The notes under the pieces were generated by a model. It was not told where the DNA came from. It worked only from the letters and a program-made list of their open reading frames with translations, and did not search any database. From Sympetrum striolatum (Eukaryota > Arthropoda > Insecta > Odonata > Libellulidae): DNA of 64,000 bases. Within the stretch, counting starts at the first letter, position 1. Each line of letters opens with the position of its first letter. Both the position numbers and the translations under genes were made by a program. Where the stretch lies: contig CANPUZ010000068.1 of the NCBI GenBank assembly GCA_947579665.1, forward strand, positions 124,001-188,000, read 5' to 3'. Shown here one piece after another: positions 62,931-64,000 of this stretch.

Positions 62931-64000
62931 GGATAATTTCACTAAAATTTCAATTTTTTTACCAAGATATGATCGAACAAAGCTCAAAAAACGGATTATT
63001 TCACCGAAAATTTTAATTTTATTCTTCAGTTCTGCCTTAGTTTTAGTGATTTTTCCATGATATGATCGAAAAAAGCTTCTAAAACGGATAATTTCACAGA
63101 AATTTCAATTTTTTTTCCAAGATATGATCGAACAAAGCACAAAAAACGGATAATTTCACCGAAATTTCAAGTTTTTTCCTCTATTTTACCTTAGTTTTCT
63201 TGTTTCTGACTTGATATGATCGAAAAAACCACAAAAAACGGATAATTTCACCGAAATTTTAATTTTATTCCTATGTTTTGCCTTAGTTTTAGTGATTTTT
63301 CCAAGATATGATCGAAAAAAGCTTCTAAATCGGATAATTTCACAGAAATTTCAATTGTTTTCCTCTGTTTTGCCTTTGTTTTCACAATTTTGCCAAATTT
63401 GATCGAAAAAAGCACAAAAAACGGATAATTTCAGGGAAATTTCAATTTTTTTCCGCTGTTTTGCTTTCGTTTTCATCATTTTGCCAAGATATGATCGAAA
63501 AAAGCACAAAAAATGGATAATGTCACCAAAATTTAAATTTTTTTCCTCTATTTTGCCTTAGTTATTTTGATTTAGACTTGATATAATCGAAAAAAGCTAC
63601 TAAAACGGATAATTTCACAGAAATTTCTTCCCAAAAATTTAAATTTTTTTCCTCTATATTTGACCTTAGTTTTCTTGATTCTGACTTGATATGATCGAAA
63701 AAAGCTTCTAAAACGGATAATTTTACAAAAATTTCAATTTTTTTCCGCTGTTTTGCCTTAGTTTTCATCATTTTGCCAAGATATGATCGAAAAAAGCACA
63801 AAAAACGGATAATGTCACCAAAATTTAAATTTTTTTCCTCTAATTTGCCTTAGTTATTATGATTTTGACTTGATATGATCGAAAAAAGCTTCTAAAACGG
63901 ATAATTTCACAGAAATTTCAATTTTATTCCTCTGTTATGACTTAATTTTCATGATTTTGCCAAGATATGATCGAAAAAACCACACAAATCGGATAATTTC
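62931..64000 (+). repeat. S block 7 (cut by window end, with internal deletion)
   Basis: Colinear with S1 at offset 44,977 up to about 63,625 (tactaaaacg at 18621/63598) and at offset 44,471 after that (19160/63631), the step being a 506-bp deletion. The last base of the window corresponds to 19529. Confidence 0.85.
63607..63714 (+). repeat. Off-register 108-bp monomer at a deletion junction
   Basis: The body cacagaaatttc is joined directly to ttcccaaaaattt, giving a 108-bp monomer. In S1 the two joined points lie at about 18649 and 19158. The removed 506 bp equals five full monomers plus one short one (522) minus 16, so register was lost by 16 bp. The shared tttc at both ends is a plausible microhomology. 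Confidence 0.85.

Larger units (their letters stand above)
1..64000 (+). repeat. AT-rich ~92-bp satellite DNA array filling the window
   Basis: The entire window consists of tandem copies of one monomer family, roughly 700 copies, all in the same orientation. Successive cggata marks at 1861, 1953, 2045, 2137 and 2229 are each exactly 92 bp apart. Each monomer has a conserved core (gatatgatcgaaaaaagc, then a variable head, then cggataatttcac) followed by a T-rich half (T5-T7, cctctg, ttttgccttag and one of three tail types). No unique sequence, transposon, microsatellite or inverted segment was seen. Arrays of this kind belong to eukaryotic centromeric or heterochromatic DNA. The species and satellite family are not recognised. 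A centromeric role is inferred from monomer length, purity and higher-order structure, not shown by the sequence. Confidence 0.97.

Noticed and set aside
1..64000. CRISPR array, because of regular repeats
   Set aside because: Repeats are contiguous with no unique spacers. The variable part of each monomer is itself a diverged copy of the same sequence.
1..64000. Soybean CentGm/SB92 satellite, because of the 92-bp length
   Set aside because: From memory the soybean 91-92 bp repeats have a different, less AT-rich sequence. Equal length alone is not evidence.
1..64000. Promoters, TATA boxes, poly(A) signals and terminators
   Set aside because: Short AT-rich matches occur in every monomer by composition. 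None stands out from the repeat background or sits next to a gene.

Overview
The whole 64 kb window is one satellite DNA array. I see no gene, RNA gene, transposable element, CRISPR array or unique sequence in it. Every stretch I read is a head-to-tail, same-orientation copy of an AT-rich monomer of about 92 bp (27 G/C in the 92-bp consensus I derived). Each monomer carries a conserved core reading gatatgatcgaaaaaagc, then a variable 9-12 bp head, then cggataatttcac, followed by a more variable T-rich half. Such an array points to a eukaryotic nuclear genome, most likely a (peri)centromeric or heterochromatic satellite domain from a long-read assembly. I cannot name the species or satellite family, and a centromeric role is inference.

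The organisation is nested. (1) Monomer: about 92 bp, plus a recurrent 61-62 bp form that lacks the same internal ~30 bp. (2) Dimer: about 184 bp, alternating type A (head cttctaaaac, which contains a HindIII site aagctt) and type B (heads gcacaaaaaac, ccac, acaac or atcac). (3) Higher-order repeats (HORs): a 16-monomer, 1,442-bp unit (15 full + 1 short); an 11-monomer, 954-bp unit (9 full + 2 short) that shares most of its positions with the 1,442 unit; and a long S unit, best seen as a 2,884-bp near-identical tandem pair at 30,758-36,342. (4) Super-repeat: the order HOR-Q-HOR-P-HOR-S at 6,276-19,529 recurs at 49,533-64,000, offset by 43-45 kb, with length differences that are almost all whole numbers of monomers.

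Layout by first base of each block (boundaries placed at the gg of cggata; several are approximate): P0 1-2136; 1,442-HORs 2137-6982; Q 6983-11542; HOR 11543-13443; P 13444-16143; HOR 16144-17953; S1 17954-20558; 954-type T1 20559-21420; S-like 21421-22493; T2 22494-23539; HOR 23540-24981; S2 24982-28053; T3 28054-28638; partial HOR 28639-29343; 954-type D1 29344-30757; S3 30758-33641; S4 33642-36342; T4 36343-37296; partial HOR 37297-38491; S5 38492-41389; D2 41390-42960; S6 42961-45627; T5 45628-46580; D3 46581-47751; HOR/Q-like 47752-50239; Q' 50240-54461; HOR 54462-57530; P' 57531-60844; HOR 60845-62930; S7 62931-64000.

The open reading frames that occur, mostly on the minus strand (up to about 162 codons), are by-products of the repeat: 92 is not a multiple of 3, so any frame rotates through all three phases and the same K/F/S/I-rich peptide recurs. 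I annotate none as a gene. The points worth a second look are the exact HOR periods, the long-range duplication with quantised indels, the single recurrent 30-bp truncation, the 10.2-bp phasing of A/T tracts, the AT palindromes in type B monomers and the retained CpG pair in nearly every monomer.
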